A stretch of 64,000 nt of DNA from Aeromonas eucrenophila (lineage in GTDB: Bacteria > Pseudomonadota > Gammaproteobacteria > Enterobacterales > Aeromonadaceae), in NCBI RefSeq assembly GCF_000819865.1, contig NZ_CDDF01000014.1, forward strand, positions 79,007 to 143,006. Reading direction: 5' to 3'. Both the position numbers and the translations under genes were made by a program. Position 1 is the first letter of the stretch. Every line of letters starts with the position of its first letter. A model generated the notes under the pieces. The model was not told the DNA's origin, made no database searches, and was given only the letters and a program-made list of their open reading frames with translations. Of this stretch, positions 32,407 through 41,332 are shown one piece after another.

Positions 32407-33027
32407 CTAGAGGAGGGCGATCAGCAGGGTGGCGAGGGCGCCACCAAGTAGCAAGGCGATGCCGCGTCGGGGGGGGCCGTGCAGCTTGTTCCACATCAGC
32501 AGGCTGGTGAGGGCGAGCAGCAGCAGCGCCAGGGCGGCGAGGTCGCCAAACAGCTGCCAGGGGAGGCCGGTGCCCATGCCGCGATGCAGCCGGTTGAGGC
32601 TGGCGGCGAAGTTGGCCTGTTGGCGCTCGATACGCACCTCAAGAGTGCCGGCTACATAGCTGGCGGCGAGACTCTGGCTCAAGGTGACACCCTTGAGCTC
32701 CCAGCGCGCGGGCAGGATGAGGGGGCCGCTCGGGGTGGGCAGAGTCTGGGGTGGGGTGACTGTGGTGCGGGCCTCTTCCAGCCCCTCGGGTTCCTGTTGT
32801 TGCAGCAGGGTGGTGAGCGCGGCGGGATCCGTCAGCGGTTCTGCCAGCGTCAACACCTCGCTCTGCTTGTCGGTATGGGGCCCGGGCAGGGGCAGCACGG
32901 CCCTGTGTTGCAGCCAGAGGCCGGTGAGGCCGTAGATCAGCAGCAGGGCCAGGGTGGCAAAGCCGGCCCAGGCGTGGATGCGGCGCACCCACTTGTTGTT
33001 ATGCAGGGGGAGTTTCTTGGTTTTCAT
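32407..33027 (-). CDS. PepSY-associated transmembrane protein
   Basis: 206 residues with two or three helices (about 22-43 ATLALLLIYGLTGLWLQH and near 150-205) around a periplasmic part. RRIHAWAG in the first helix and the second-helix pattern LNRLHRGMGTGLPWQLFGDLAALALLLLALTSLLMW are shared by PepSY-TM proteins of iron-uptake loci, where the histidines may bind heme for reduction of ferric siderophores. It lies 44 bases downstream of the receptor gene and should be in the same operon. Confidence 0.85.
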   Translation of the reverse strand: MKTKKLPLHNNKWVRRIHAWAGFATLALLLIYGLTGLWLQHRAVLPLPGPHTDKQSEVLTLAEPLTDPAALTTLLQQQEPEGLEEARTTVTPPQTLPTPSGPLILPARWELKGVTLSQSLAASYVAGTLEVRIERQQANFAASLNRLHRGMGTGLPWQLFGDLAALALLLLALTSLLMWNKLHGPPRRGIALLLGGALATLLIALL

Positions 33028-33071
33028 ACATATCTGGCCGGCTTGCGCCGGCCAGTCTGGTCAGGAGGGGA

Positions 33072-35114
33072 TCAGAAGCGGTAGGCCGCGGTCAGGTTCA
33101 GCTGACGGGGGCTGCCCGGCATGATCTGGGCCGCGCTGGTGGCGCTGACGTAGTACTCATGGTCGGTCAGGTTCTCCACGCTGAGCTGGGCATCCCAGTG
33201 TTGCCAGCGATAACCGGCGCGAGCGTCGTAGCGGGCGTAGCCCGGCAGCACAGTGGTGTTGGCATTATCGGCGAAGCGATCCCCCACCGCCGTCACCCCG
33301 GTCTCCCCATACCAGCCTTGCTGGCCGCTCTGGTAACCGGCGAACAGCTGGCCGTTCTCGCGCGAGACGTTGCTCGGCCGCTTGCCCTGCAGATCCGCAT
33401 CCGCCTTGACCTGCTCCGCATCCTGAATGGCGACGCCGCCGTGCAGGTAGATCTCGTCGGTCAGCTGGGCGCGGGCGCTCAGCTCTATGCCGTCGGTACG
33501 CTGCAGGCCGGTGAGGATCACCTTGGTGGGATCCAGCGGATCCTTGCTGCGCTTGTTGTACATCTCCAACCGGTAGATGGAGAGGGTGGTGGCCAATCGG
33601 CCTCCCAGCCAGTCACTCTTCACCCCGCCCTCGTACAGTCGGGTATGCTGGGGATCCAGGTTGTTGTTCTTGTCCCCCGGGGTGATGCCGATCAGCTCTC
33701 CACCGACCGGGGTGAAGGTCTTGCTGTAGGCGGTGTAGAAGGCGTGCTCCTCGATGGGGTTCCACACCAGGCCCAGGCGCGGGCTCAGGCTGGTGACCGA
33801 GAGGGTCTCCTCCTTGTTGAGGTCGTTGCGGCGGCTGGTGACGGTGAACTCGTCCCGGCGCAGGCCGCCGAGCAGGTGCCAGTCACCCAGGCTGAGCTGA
33901 TCCTGCACATAGAGGCCGTAGCCACGCACCTTGTGGTTGGCGTCGCTGGAGAGCTTCATGGCACCGTTGTAGCTGGGCAGGGAGCCTGGATCGTAGAGGT
34001 TGCCCGGCGGGATCGGGGTGGCGTTCTGGTACAGCTTGGGGGTGCGCTCCTGCCAGCTCTGCTCCAGTCCGACCAGCAGACGATGCTCGACGGGGCCTGT
34101 CTGCAGCTGGCCTTCGGCCTCGGTGTTGCTGGTCAGGCTCTTGGCCTTGAGATCCTGCTGCCAGCGGGCGCGGGTCACCTGATCGCCCTTGACGCTGGTG
34201 ACATAGGTGTTGTCGAACTGGCTGTCGAGGGTGGTGTAGCCGAGCTGCTGGCGCAACTGCCACTGCTCGTTGATATCCCAGGTCAGCTGGGAGCGGGTGG
34301 ACTGGGCGACGTCATCGATGAAGTCGCGGCTGGTGTCGCTGTAGACGCTCTCGATGGGTACATCGGCCGGGCGGCCGTTGACGCCGGGGATACCGCGATC
34401 CGGGGTGCGATCGCTGCCGTTGCGCTCGTACTGCACCAGCCAGTTCAGATTGTCGCTGATCTCCCAGTTGGCGGACGGCGCCAGCAGGGTGCGCTTGCTG
34501 GTCACCCCATCGCGGAAGCTCTCCTTGTCTTCCTGCGCCATGTTGAGCCGCAGTTGCACCTGCTCGCCGGCCTCGGCACTGAGATCGGCGGCGAGGCGCT
34601 GGCTGTCGAAGCTGCCGACCTGGGCGGTGACGCTGGAGGCCTGGCCCCGCTGGGGCTTCTTGCTGACCCGGTTGACGATGCCACCGGTGCTGCCACGGCC
34701 GTAGAGCACGGCGGCCGGGCCCTTGAGCACCTCGACCCGCTCTATGTTGCCGAGATCCCGGGTGTACTGCATGTCGTCGCGCATGCCGTCCAGGTAGAAG
34801 TCGTTGCTGGCGTTGAAGCCGCGGATGTTGATGCTGTCGAAGCGGGTGTCACCGCTGGCGTTGACCCCGGGGATGCCGCTCAGGGCCTCGCTCAGGGTGG
34901 GTTGACCGTAGGCGGTCAGCTCGCTGACCGGGACGCTCTCTATGGTCTGGGGCACCAGCTTGGCCGGGGTCGCGGTGCGGGTCGCGGTGGCGACCTCCTC
35001 GTGTTGGCTGCGTTTGCCGACGACCGTCATGGTTTCGTCAGCAGCCTGGGTGCCGGCGCTGAGGGCCAGCAAGGCGGCGCCCAGCAGGGCGCGCTCTGGG
35101 TTGGGGTTATGCAT
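33072..35114 (-). CDS. TonB-dependent siderophore receptor
   Basis: 680 residues. Signal peptide (about 1-24) then TonB box ETMTVVG. The plug domain shows SINIRGFNASNDFYLDGMRDDMQYTRDLGNIERVEVLKGPAAVLYGRGSTGGIVNRVSKKPQ. This is the arrangement of TIGR01783-type siderophore receptors, such as the Fiu/catecholate group. Many beta strands follow, ending LTAAYRF with terminal Phe. It imports ferric siderophore using TonB/ExbBD energy. A Fur-box-like sequence lies upstream and a PepSY protein follows, consistent with iron-repressed uptake. Confidence 0.95.
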   Translation of the reverse strand: MHNPNPERALLGAALLALSAGTQAADETMTVVGKRSQHEEVATATRTATPAKLVPQTIESVPVSELTAYGQPTLSEALSGIPGVNASGDTRFDSINIRGFNASNDFYLDGMRDDMQYTRDLGNIERVEVLKGPAAVLYGRGSTGGIVNRVSKKPQRGQASSVTAQVGSFDSQRLAADLSAEAGEQVQLRLNMAQEDKESFRDGVTSKRTLLAPSANWEISDNLNWLVQYERNGSDRTPDRGIPGVNGRPADVPIESVYSDTSRDFIDDVAQSTRSQLTWDINEQWQLRQQLGYTTLDSQFDNTYVTSVKGDQVTRARWQQDLKAKSLTSNTEAEGQLQTGPVEHRLLVGLEQSWQERTPKLYQNATPIPPGNLYDPGSLPSYNGAMKLSSDANHKVRGYGLYVQDQLSLGDWHLLGGLRRDEFTVTSRRNDLNKEETLSVTSLSPRLGLVWNPIEEHAFYTAYSKTFTPVGGELIGITPGDKNNNLDPQHTRLYEGGVKSDWLGGRLATTLSIYRLEMYNKRSKDPLDPTKVILTGLQRTDGIELSARAQLTDEIYLHGGVAIQDAEQVKADADLQGKRPSNVSRENGQLFAGYQSGQQGWYGETGVTAVGDRFADNANTTVLPGYARYDARAGYRWQHWDAQLSVENLTDHEYYVSATSAAQIMPGSPRQLNLTAAYRF

Positions 35115-35200
35115 CTGCGTGTGACTCTTCTAATCGACCTGATGGCCTGAACTTATTGATTTATTTGTAATTATTTTTTAGCTCCCGAGGCGGGAGGGCG

Positions 35201-35222
35201 CTAATGATATTTATTTTCATTT
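35201..35222 (-). promoter_or_regulatory. Candidate Fur box
   Basis: CTAATGATATTTATTTTCATTT keeps the AATGATA and TCATT arms of the Fur consensus (GATAATGATAATCATTATC). It lies about 87-108 bases before the receptor start. Confidence 0.55.
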
Positions 35223-35398
35223 GGCTGGCAAGGGAAAGGTGTAAAAAAATTACATCTATGGCGGTGGGCGCAGTCAGATGGCGCTGACTGACGGCATTGA
35301 CCCGGCAGTTGAGTCTTGGTGGTGCTCTGGGGCTGGTTTACCATCTGAAGCCGGTGGCGCGGCCGCCACCTCAGACTCAGGCAAAGGGAAGGCGACAG

Positions 35399-35881
35399 AT
35401 GGAAGAGATCATCAGGGCAGATTTGGATAACCGGCAGCATGGCGAGGCGCTGGTCTTCTTGCTCAACGAATACGCGAAAGACGAGATGGGGGGCGGCTGC
35501 GCCCTGTCTGACGAGGTGCAGGCCAATCTGGCCGGGGCGCTGGCGGCGAGAAGTGACGCCCATGTGTTGCTGGCCTGGGTGGACGGGCAACCGGCCGGGG
35601 TGGCCACCTGTTTCGAGGGCTTCTCGACCTTCGCCTGCCAGCCCCTGCTCAACATCCACGACATCGCCGTGCACCCGGATTTTCGCGGTCGCGGTCTCGG
35701 CAAGCGGCTGCTGGCGGAGGTGGAGCGCCTGGCCCGCGAGCTCGGTTGCTGCAAGCTGACCCTGGAGGTGCTGGAGGGCAACAAGGTGGCGCAGGCCGCC
35801 TATAGTGCCAGCGGGTTTGCGGGATACGAGCTCAGCCCCGAGGTGGGACGGGCCCTGTTCTGGCAGAAGAAACTGCCGTGA
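35399..35881 (+). CDS. GNAT acetyltransferase
   Basis: 160 residues from MEEIIRADLDNRQHGEALVFLLNEYAKDEMGGG (35399) behind AAGGGAAGG. NIHDIAVHPDFRGRGLGKRLLAEVERLA is the acetyl-CoA loop (RxxGxG/A). YSASGFAGYELSPEVG ends the fold. The first 34 residues of the longer open frame are not needed. It is divergent from the TonB receptor. Substrate unknown. Confidence 0.85.
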   Translation: MEEIIRADLDNRQHGEALVFLLNEYAKDEMGGGCALSDEVQANLAGALAARSDAHVLLAWVDGQPAGVATCFEGFSTFACQPLLNIHDIAVHPDFRGRGLGKRLLAEVERLARELGCCKLTLEVLEGNKVAQAAYSASGFAGYELSPEVGRALFWQKKLP

Positions 35882-35909
35882 GCCGTCCGGCAAAATCGGG
35901 ACAGTCTGC

Positions 35910-35938
35910 TTGTCATCGGGCCGACCAGCCCCTAGAGT
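35910..35938 (+). promoter_or_regulatory. Sigma70-like promoter before a candidate RNA gene
   Basis: TTGTCA and TAGAGT are 17 bases apart, followed by a foldable non-coding stretch ending at an intrinsic terminator. Confidence 0.4.
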
Positions 35939-35944
35939 AGCGTC

Positions 35945-36195
35945 CGATTTTCCCCATTCTCCCAACGGCCAGCCTTGGCCCGGTGATCGACATGACGCTT
36001 TATGCCTCGGATCAGCGAGTGACCCGAGTGAACTCCGTACAGATGCGCACGATGAAGCGTTGTCCGGAGCCTGTGGAGGCCTGAGCCTCCCACCCATTCA
36101 TCGTACCCTTGCCGATCGGACCTCATGAGGCCCGAGCCGCGCTGGTACGAGCGAAACAAAGGCCATAGACGCGACCTCGTCTATGGCCTTTTTTG
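35945..36195 (+). ncRNA. Candidate structured small RNA
   Basis: About 250 bases with no credible frame but many consistent pairings: GACA-TG-ACGCTTTAT with ATGAAGCGTTGTC, enclosing CTCGG/CCGAG; GGAGGC-CTGA-GCCTCC; CGTACC with GGTACG enclosing CCTCATGAGG. It has a promoter-like start and a strong terminator (36158-36195). I do not recognise it as 6S, SRP RNA, RNase P RNA, tmRNA or a known riboswitch. It does not lead directly into a gene, so a trans-acting RNA is the simplest reading. Confidence 0.5.
36158..36195 (+). terminator. Intrinsic terminator of the candidate RNA
   Basis: AAAGGCCATAGACG / CGTCTATGGCCTTT with TTTTTTG. A second hairpin (CCCGCATCC/GGATGCGGG, 36200-36218) follows. Confidence 0.85.
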
Positions 36196-36228
36196 TTGGC
36201 CCGCATCCTGGATGCGGGCTCGAAACAG

Positions 36229-36264
36229 AGCAGAGGCCCACCCGGGTTCTCTGCTTTTTTTTTT
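36229..36264 (+). terminator. Second intrinsic terminator, nine-T tail
   Basis: AGCAGAG / CTCTGCT followed by TTTTTTTTT, before the methyltransferase gene. Two terminators close together with a hairpin between them. Confidence 0.75.
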
Positions 36265-36338
36265 GGCTTGTGGCCGCCAAGGTCAGGGTATGCTCAGGCA
36301 TACCCGCTTTGCCGCCTGGCCAGTATGAGGAAATTTAA

Positions 36339-37076
36339 ATGTCACAGAATATCTATGATAACCCAGGCTTTTTTGAAGGTTATGCCCAGTTGCCCCGCTC
36401 CCAGCAGGGGTTGGCGGGGGCGCCCGAATGGCCGGCGTTGCAGGCCATGTTGCCGCCCCTTGGCGGCAAGCGGGTGCTGGATCTGGGCTGCGGCTATGGC
36501 TGGTTCTGCCGGGTGGTCCGGGAGCAGGGGGCGGCCGAGGTGCTCGGCATCGATCTCTCCGCCAGGATGCTGGCCCGCGCCGCCGAGCTGACCCGGGACG
36601 AGGGGATCCGCTATCGGCAGGGGGATCTGGACGGACTCGAGCTGCCGGCCGAGTCGTTCGATCTCGTCTACAGCTCCCTGGCACTGCACTACCTGCCCAC
36701 ACTGGCACCGCTGTTCGAGACGGTTTACCACTCGCTGGCGGCGGGGGGCAGCCTGGTGTTCTCGGTGGAGCATCCCATCTTCACCTGTCCGCAGCCCCAA
36801 GGTTGGCTGGTGGATGAGGAGGGGCGCCGCTCCTGGCCCGTCAACGGCTATCAGGCCGAGGGCAAGCGGGTCAGCAACTGGCTGGCGGAGGGGGTGATCA
36901 AGTATCACCGCACCCTGGGCACCCATCTCAATGCGCTGATCGCGGCGGGATTCGCGATCCGTCACGTGGAGGACTGGGGGCCGACTGCCGAGCAGATAGC
37001 CGCCAATCCCGCGCTGGCGGAGGAGGCCGAGCGCCCCATGCTGCTGTTGGTGGCGGTGCAAAAGCCGCTGGGCTGA
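36339..37076 (+). CDS. Class I SAM-dependent methyltransferase
   Basis: 245 residues. GKRVLDLGCGYGWFCRVVRE at about 44-62 is motif I of SAM binding, VLGIDLSARMLARAAELT the acidic loop, and FDLVYSSLALHYLPTLAPLF motif IV. C-terminal part with FSVEHPIFTCPQPQGW is typical of the UbiE/COQ5-like group of small-molecule methyltransferases. Substrate unknown. Monocistronic. Confidence 0.88.
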   Translation: MSQNIYDNPGFFEGYAQLPRSQQGLAGAPEWPALQAMLPPLGGKRVLDLGCGYGWFCRVVREQGAAEVLGIDLSARMLARAAELTRDEGIRYRQGDLDGLELPAESFDLVYSSLALHYLPTLAPLFETVYHSLAAGGSLVFSVEHPIFTCPQPQGWLVDEEGRRSWPVNGYQAEGKRVSNWLAEGVIKYHRTLGTHLNALIAAGFAIRHVEDWGPTAEQIAANPALAEEAERPMLLLVAVQKPLG

Positions 37077-37249
37077 GAACCTGTTCATGATCTTACTGCG
37101 AGGCCGTGATCAAGGCTCATGCGCTGCTCGCTTATGTGTGGTAAAGAGGCTCATGTATTCACATACACTCCGGTTCCTGCGCAGCTCTTTACCTTGCTGA
37201 CGACCTCTCGCGACAGGTCGTGAACATCTTCTGAGGGCAGGGATGAAAT

Positions 37250-37283
37250 AAAAACGGCGCGCAGAGTCCTCTGCGCGCCGTTT
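37250..37283. terminator. Bidirectional intrinsic terminator of the porin gene
   Basis: AAAACGGCGCGCAGAG / CTCTGCGCGCCGTTTT with a 2-base loop, 27 bases past the porin stop. Confidence 0.9.
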
Positions 37284-37310
37284 TGTATGGGGTTCAGCTT
37301 GGGGCCGGAC

Positions 37311-38369
37311 TTAGAAGTCGTAGCGAGCCGCCAGCTGGAAGTCATCCTTGGTGTTCAGCTTGCCGCTGTCCTGGCTGTCCAGGTTATTGATGCGGTACTC
37401 GCCGATGACGCGCAGGTTCTTGTTGAACTTGTACTGGGCACCCAGGGTGTAGTAGTCGATGGAGTCGTAGTCGGACTTGCCGTCCTGCTCCACCGTCTGC
37501 TTGTTCCACAGGGCCATCAGGCCGAAACCGCTCTCGAAGTTGTAGCCCAGCGCTGCTTCCCAACCGGCGTGATCCTTGCCGGTGGCCAGGAAGTCGGTGC
37601 CGTCGGCGTAGCTCAGGGCGGCGTAGACGGCCTTGTTGTCATACTTGGCGGAGAGCAGCCACAGCTTGGCGTCTTCCTCGTTGCTCTTGTCGCGGATACC
37701 CACGTTGTAGGCGGTGCCCAGCGCCAGGTTGAACGGGAAGGTATAGGAAACGGCGGCACCGTAGGCGGCATCGCTGTCCTTGCTGGTGGTCTCTTCGGTG
37801 TCACCGCCGTCGAACTTGTAGCTGGTATCGACCTGGAAGCCGTTGAACAGGCCGGAGTATTTCAGCACGGAGCCGGCGCGGTTGGTGGCGAAGGTGTCGG
37901 TCTTGGCGCCGAGGGCGTCGTTGCCGTAGCCGTCGGAGAGGGAGACGTCAGTCCAGTTGGCCAGCATGCCGGGGGCGCCTTGCTGACGGCCGAAGGTGAC
38001 GTTACCCCAGTTGGCACCGACCCCGGCGAAGGCCAGACGGGTGCGCAGGTTGTCGGAGTTCTCGCTGACGGTCTTCTCGCTGTCGTTGATATAGAGCTGC
38101 AGCTCGTACTGGGCCAGGGCCTTGAGACCCGGGTTGATTTCGCTCTCAACCTTGGCGCCCAGACGAACAAACTGGTTGGCACCCTGTTTGTCGCTATATT
38201 CGTTCTTGATGTCGCCGTTGGCATCCAGCTCCTTCTTCTCACCGAAGAATTGACCGGCATAGATGCGGCCGTAGAGATCCAGCAGGGTGCTGTCGTTTTT
38301 GTATACTTCGACGGCTTGAGCCTGGAAGGCCGCGGTGAGTGCCAATGCTACTACTGTCAGCTTTTTCAT
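37311..38369 (-). CDS. Gram-negative trimeric porin
   Basis: 352 residues from MKKLTVVALALTAAFQAQA, a signal peptide cut before VEVYKND. The mature protein begins with the classic porin strand VEVYKNDSTLLDLYGRIYAGQFFGEK and ends FQLAARYDF with terminal Phe. It shows VRLGAKVESEINPGLKALAQYELQ and GNVTFGRQQGAPGML. The most abundant outer-membrane channel class for small hydrophilic solutes. AAGGGAT lies 8 bases before the ATG. A 216-base regulatory region separates it from glpX on the other strand. Confidence 0.95.
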   Translation of the reverse strand: MKKLTVVALALTAAFQAQAVEVYKNDSTLLDLYGRIYAGQFFGEKKELDANGDIKNEYSDKQGANQFVRLGAKVESEINPGLKALAQYELQLYINDSEKTVSENSDNLRTRLAFAGVGANWGNVTFGRQQGAPGMLANWTDVSLSDGYGNDALGAKTDTFATNRAGSVLKYSGLFNGFQVDTSYKFDGGDTEETTSKDSDAAYGAAVSYTFPFNLALGTAYNVGIRDKSNEEDAKLWLLSAKYDNKAVYAALSYADGTDFLATGKDHAGWEAALGYNFESGFGLMALWNKQTVEQDGKSDYDSIDYYTLGAQYKFNKNLRVIGEYRINNLDSQDSGKLNTKDDFQLAARYDF

Positions 38370-38585
38370 CTTAATCCCTTGTGTTACAAGCTTTGTTTTA
38401 AAAGACGGGGCCATGCTAGGCAGGGCAGATGACAGTGGGGTGACCGTGGCGTGAACAACCGATGGCGGTTTGGTGTCAGTTGGGTGACGGCGCGATTTAT
38501 ATGGTGATCCACCACTTTTGCGCGCAAAGGTTTGCCCTTGTGGTAGAATGCCGCCCGTTTTCGAGCACCTAAGGTTGGATATGCG

Positions 38586-39596
38586 ATGAGACGTGAACTG
38601 GCAATCGAGTTTTCCCGAGTGACGGAAGCGGCGGCACTGGCTGGCTACAAGTGGCTCGGACGTGGTGACAAGAATATCGCCGATGGTGCGGCCGTTGCGG
38701 CCATGCGCCACATTCTCAATCAGATCCAGATCGATGGTGAGATTGTGATCGGCGAAGGCGAAATTGATGAAGCCCCCATGCTCTACATCGGTGAGAAGGT
38801 GGGGACGGGTCTGGGGGATGCGGTGGATATCGCGGTCGATCCCATAGAGGGAACCCGCATGACTGCCATGGGGCAGTCCAATGCCCTGGCCGTGCTGGCC
38901 GTCGGCGACAAGGGCTCCTTCCTCAAGGCCCCCGACATGTACATGGAAAAGCTCATCGTCGGTCCCAAGGCCAAGGGTGCCATCGACCTGACCCAGGCTC
39001 TGGAGCTGAACCTCAAGGCCGTGGCCAAGGCGCTCGGCAAGCCGCTCTCCCGTCTGACCGTGATCACTCTGGCCAAACCGCGCCACGACAAGGCGATCAA
39101 GGAGATGCAGGGACTGGGCGTGCGAGTGTTCGCCATTCCCGACGGTGATGTGGCGGCGTCCATCCTCACCTGCCTGCCGGACAGCGAAGTCGACATGCTG
39201 TATGGCATCGGCGGCGCACCGGAAGGGGTGATCTCGGCGGCGGTGATCCGCGCGCTGGATGGCGACATGCAGGCACGACTGGTGCCCCGTCACCAGGTCA
39301 AGGGCGACAGCCCGGAAGTCCGCGCCCTGGGTGAGCAGGAAATTGCTCGCTGCAAGGAGCTGGGCATCGATCTCTCCAAGGTGCTCAAGCTGGAAGACCT
39401 GGCCAAGAATGACAACGTCATCTTCTCGGCCACCGGCATCACCAAGGGTGACCTGCTGGACGGCATCACCAGCGACGGCGTCATGGCGACCACCGAGACC
39501 CTGCTGATCCGTGGCAAGTCTCGCACCATCCGTCGCATCAAGTCGATCCACTTCTTGAACCGCAAGGACACCGTAGTACGGGACATCATCCTGTGA
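38586..39596 (+). CDS. glpX: Class II fructose-1,6-bisphosphatase GlpX
   Basis: 336 residues. Converts fructose-1,6-bisphosphate to fructose-6-phosphate in gluconeogenesis. IGEGEIDEAPMLYIGEKVG and DIAVDPIEGTRMTAMGQSNALAVLAV hold the divalent-metal and substrate sites of the lithium-sensitive phosphatase fold. GIGGAPEGVISAAVIRALDGDMQARLV is also intact. In E. coli it sits with glpFK; here it is alone, divergent from the porin. Confidence 0.97.
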   Translation: MRRELAIEFSRVTEAAALAGYKWLGRGDKNIADGAAVAAMRHILNQIQIDGEIVIGEGEIDEAPMLYIGEKVGTGLGDAVDIAVDPIEGTRMTAMGQSNALAVLAVGDKGSFLKAPDMYMEKLIVGPKAKGAIDLTQALELNLKAVAKALGKPLSRLTVITLAKPRHDKAIKEMQGLGVRVFAIPDGDVAASILTCLPDSEVDMLYGIGGAPEGVISAAVIRALDGDMQARLVPRHQVKGDSPEVRALGEQEIARCKELGIDLSKVLKLEDLAKNDNVIFSATGITKGDLLDGITSDGVMATTETLLIRGKSRTIRRIKSIHFLNRKDTVVRDIIL

Positions 39597-39620
39597 TGTG
39601 TTGACCCGTTGTTGGTGTTG

Positions 39621-39651
39621 AAAAAGCCCGACTCTCGTCGGGCTTTTTGTT
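39621..39651 (+). terminator. Intrinsic terminator of glpX
   Basis: AAAAAGCCCGAC-TCT-CGTCGGGCTTTTT, 24 bases past the stop. Confidence 0.92.
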
Positions 39652-39756
39652 GCCTGCTCGGCAGAGCGAGCTTTATTTCAGGGATGCCGGGGGATAAGGC
39701 TAAGGGGAATCGGGGCTCTTTGATAGACTGCTTCGCCCTGCACAGGAAAGCATCAT

Positions 39757-40008
39757 ATGGAGTGTCGTCAAGGCTGTGGTGCCTGCTGCATCGCCCCCAG
39801 CATCAGCAGTGCCATCCCCGGCATGCCGGCGGGTAAACCGGCCGGTGTCCCCTGTGTGCAGCTCGATGCCCAGCTGGGCTGCAAGATCTTCGGTCAGCCC
39901 GAGCGCCCGGCGGTGTGCGGTGGTTTCAGTCCCATGGCGGATGTCTGCGGATCCCACCGGCAGGAGGCCATCTGGCTGATCGGTGAGCTGGAGCGGCTGA
40001 CCGCCTGA
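39757..40008 (+). CDS. YkgJ-family cysteine cluster protein
   Basis: 83 residues starting [16 protein letters not shown]. The CxxxCxxCC start, followed by [17 protein letters not shown] and RPAVCGGF, matches the zinc/iron-chelating cysteine cluster family of unknown function. An ordinary short member without other domains. It is followed by a REP pair and a terminator. Confidence 0.85.
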   Translation: MECRQGCGACCIAPSISSAIPGMPAGKPAGVPCVQLDAQLGCKIFGQPERPAVCGGFSPMADVCGSHRQEAIWLIGELERLTA

Positions 40009-40015
40009 ATCTTTG

Positions 40016-40090
40016 ACCCTCTCCCTCAGAGAGAGGGCTCGCTTGTTGCCCCTCATCCCCAGCCCTGCTCCCGCGAGGGGAGAAGGGAGA
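40016..40090. repeat. REP-like palindrome pair
   Basis: CCCTCTCCCTCAGAGAGAGGG followed by CCCTCATCCCCAGCCCTGCTC and GCGAGGGGAGAAGGG. Same family as the element in thiH. Confidence 0.75.
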
Positions 40091-40113
40091 AAAACCATCA
40101 GGATCAATACAAA

Positions 40114-40141
40114 AAAAGAGGCCGCAATTGCGGCCTCTTTT
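40114..40141. terminator. Intrinsic terminator of the heme operon
   Basis: AAAAGAGGCCGC-AATT-GCGGCCTCTTTT with tracts on both sides, 17 bases past the hemY stop. Confidence 0.9.
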
Positions 40142-40158
40142 ACATGGCAAAATTGGGC

Positions 40159-41322
40159 TTAGATCCCGGCAAGCTCCAGGGCCTGACGATAGTATTCGTT
40201 GGCCTTGTTGGTGAGCCGGCGCTTGTCCATCAGTTGACCGAGGGCGTGGCAGAGGGCAGGGCTGGGGGCGCGCTGCACCTCCTGCTCCAGCAGACGTTGG
40301 GCCTCGTCCAGCTGGCCGGCCAGCAGATAGACCTGGGCCAGTGCCGCTTCGGCGCCCGGCTGATCCTGCATCTTCTTGAGCAGGGTCAGCATGGGCTGAT
40401 AGTCATCCAGCTTGAGCTTGGGCAGCAGGCTGAACAGCTCGGGGGCAGGGTGTTTTCGCAGTGCCTCCAGCCAGAGCTCGGCCGCCTCGCTGTCGGCACC
40501 GAGCTGGCGCAGCCGATCGCCGTAGCTGGCGAGCAGGGCAGGGTCCTGGCGCAGCTTGCGTGGCAGCTCCTGCCAGACCGGGCGCAGGGTCTCGAGCGCG
40601 CCGCTGGCGGCCTCGAGGCGAGCACGCCAGGCCTGATGCAGCAGATCTTCTTCCTGCTGGGGCGTCAGCTTGCCCACCTTGCGCAGGGCGGGGGCGATCT
40701 CGATCAGCGCCGCCCAGTCTTCCCGTGCCAGATAAACCTGACGCAGCTGATCCAGCACCATGGGGTGGCGTGGATTGAGGGCGTAAACGGATTCGAGCCG
40801 GCCTAGGGCACTGTCGTACTGGCCCTGCTCTATCTGCAACTGGGTCTGGATCAGGGTCAGCGCCAGCTCGGCCTTGGGGTTCTCCTCCTGCGCCTTTTGC
40901 AGGTATTGATCCCGGCGAGCGTCATCGCCGCGCGCCTGGGCCACCCGGGCGGCACTGAGGTAGTTCAGCAGCGGGGTGTCGCTGTTGTCGGCGCCCTTGA
41001 GCAGCAGCTTCTCGGCCTGGCTGTAATGCCCCTCGGCCATGGCCAGGGTCGCGTTCACCGTCTGCAGGTTCGCCTTGCGGCGGCGGCGCGTGCCAAACCA
41101 GCCCTGGGTCTTGCGGCGCAGGCCGAATACCCGGCCGAGCAGCCACTCCAGGATGAGCAGGGCACCGTAGAACAGCACCGCCAGGATCACGGCGCTGGTG
41201 ACCGAGGACTCCACCGTGTAGTTGCCAAGGGAGATGAGCACATAGCCCTTGTTGCCGGACGCTTCGGGGCCGAACATCAGGCCGGCCACCATCACGGCGA
41301 CCACTAGGATCAGACGAATCAT
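40159..41322 (-). CDS. hemY: HemY, TPR-type heme-operon protein
   Basis: 387 residues. Two N-terminal membrane helices (MIRLILVVAVMVAGLMFG and SAVILAVLFYGALLILEWLLGRVF) precede tetratricopeptide repeats such as AMAEGHYSQAEKLLLKGA and YDSALGRLESVYALNP. HemY proteins of gammaproteobacteria lie at the end of the hemCD operon. They are membrane proteins of unclear role, not the Gram-positive protoporphyrinogen oxidase of the same name. Last gene of the operon. Confidence 0.92.
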   Translation of the reverse strand: MIRLILVVAVMVAGLMFGPEASGNKGYVLISLGNYTVESSVTSAVILAVLFYGALLILEWLLGRVFGLRRKTQGWFGTRRRRKANLQTVNATLAMAEGHYSQAEKLLLKGADNSDTPLLNYLSAARVAQARGDDARRDQYLQKAQEENPKAELALTLIQTQLQIEQGQYDSALGRLESVYALNPRHPMVLDQLRQVYLAREDWAALIEIAPALRKVGKLTPQQEEDLLHQAWRARLEAASGALETLRPVWQELPRKLRQDPALLASYGDRLRQLGADSEAAELWLEALRKHPAPELFSLLPKLKLDDYQPMLTLLKKMQDQPGAEAALAQVYLLAGQLDEAQRLLEQEVQRAPSPALCHALGQLMDKRRLTNKANEYYRQALELAGI

Positions 41323-41332
41323 GGTCTCCTCC

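Noticed and set aside
33159..35150. 663-residue open frame antisense to the TonB receptor
   Set aside because: Same GC-rich shadow effect; the sense frame is an unambiguous receptor.
37311..39551. 746-residue open frame on the minus strand running from glpX into the porin
   Set aside because: Only the last 352 codons are the porin; the rest is antisense to glpX and has no family features. A proper start and ribosome site exist at 38369.
40016..40090. Possible small coding gene in the palindromic stretch after the YkgJ-like gene
   Set aside because: It is a member of the dispersed REP-like family and has no ribosome site.
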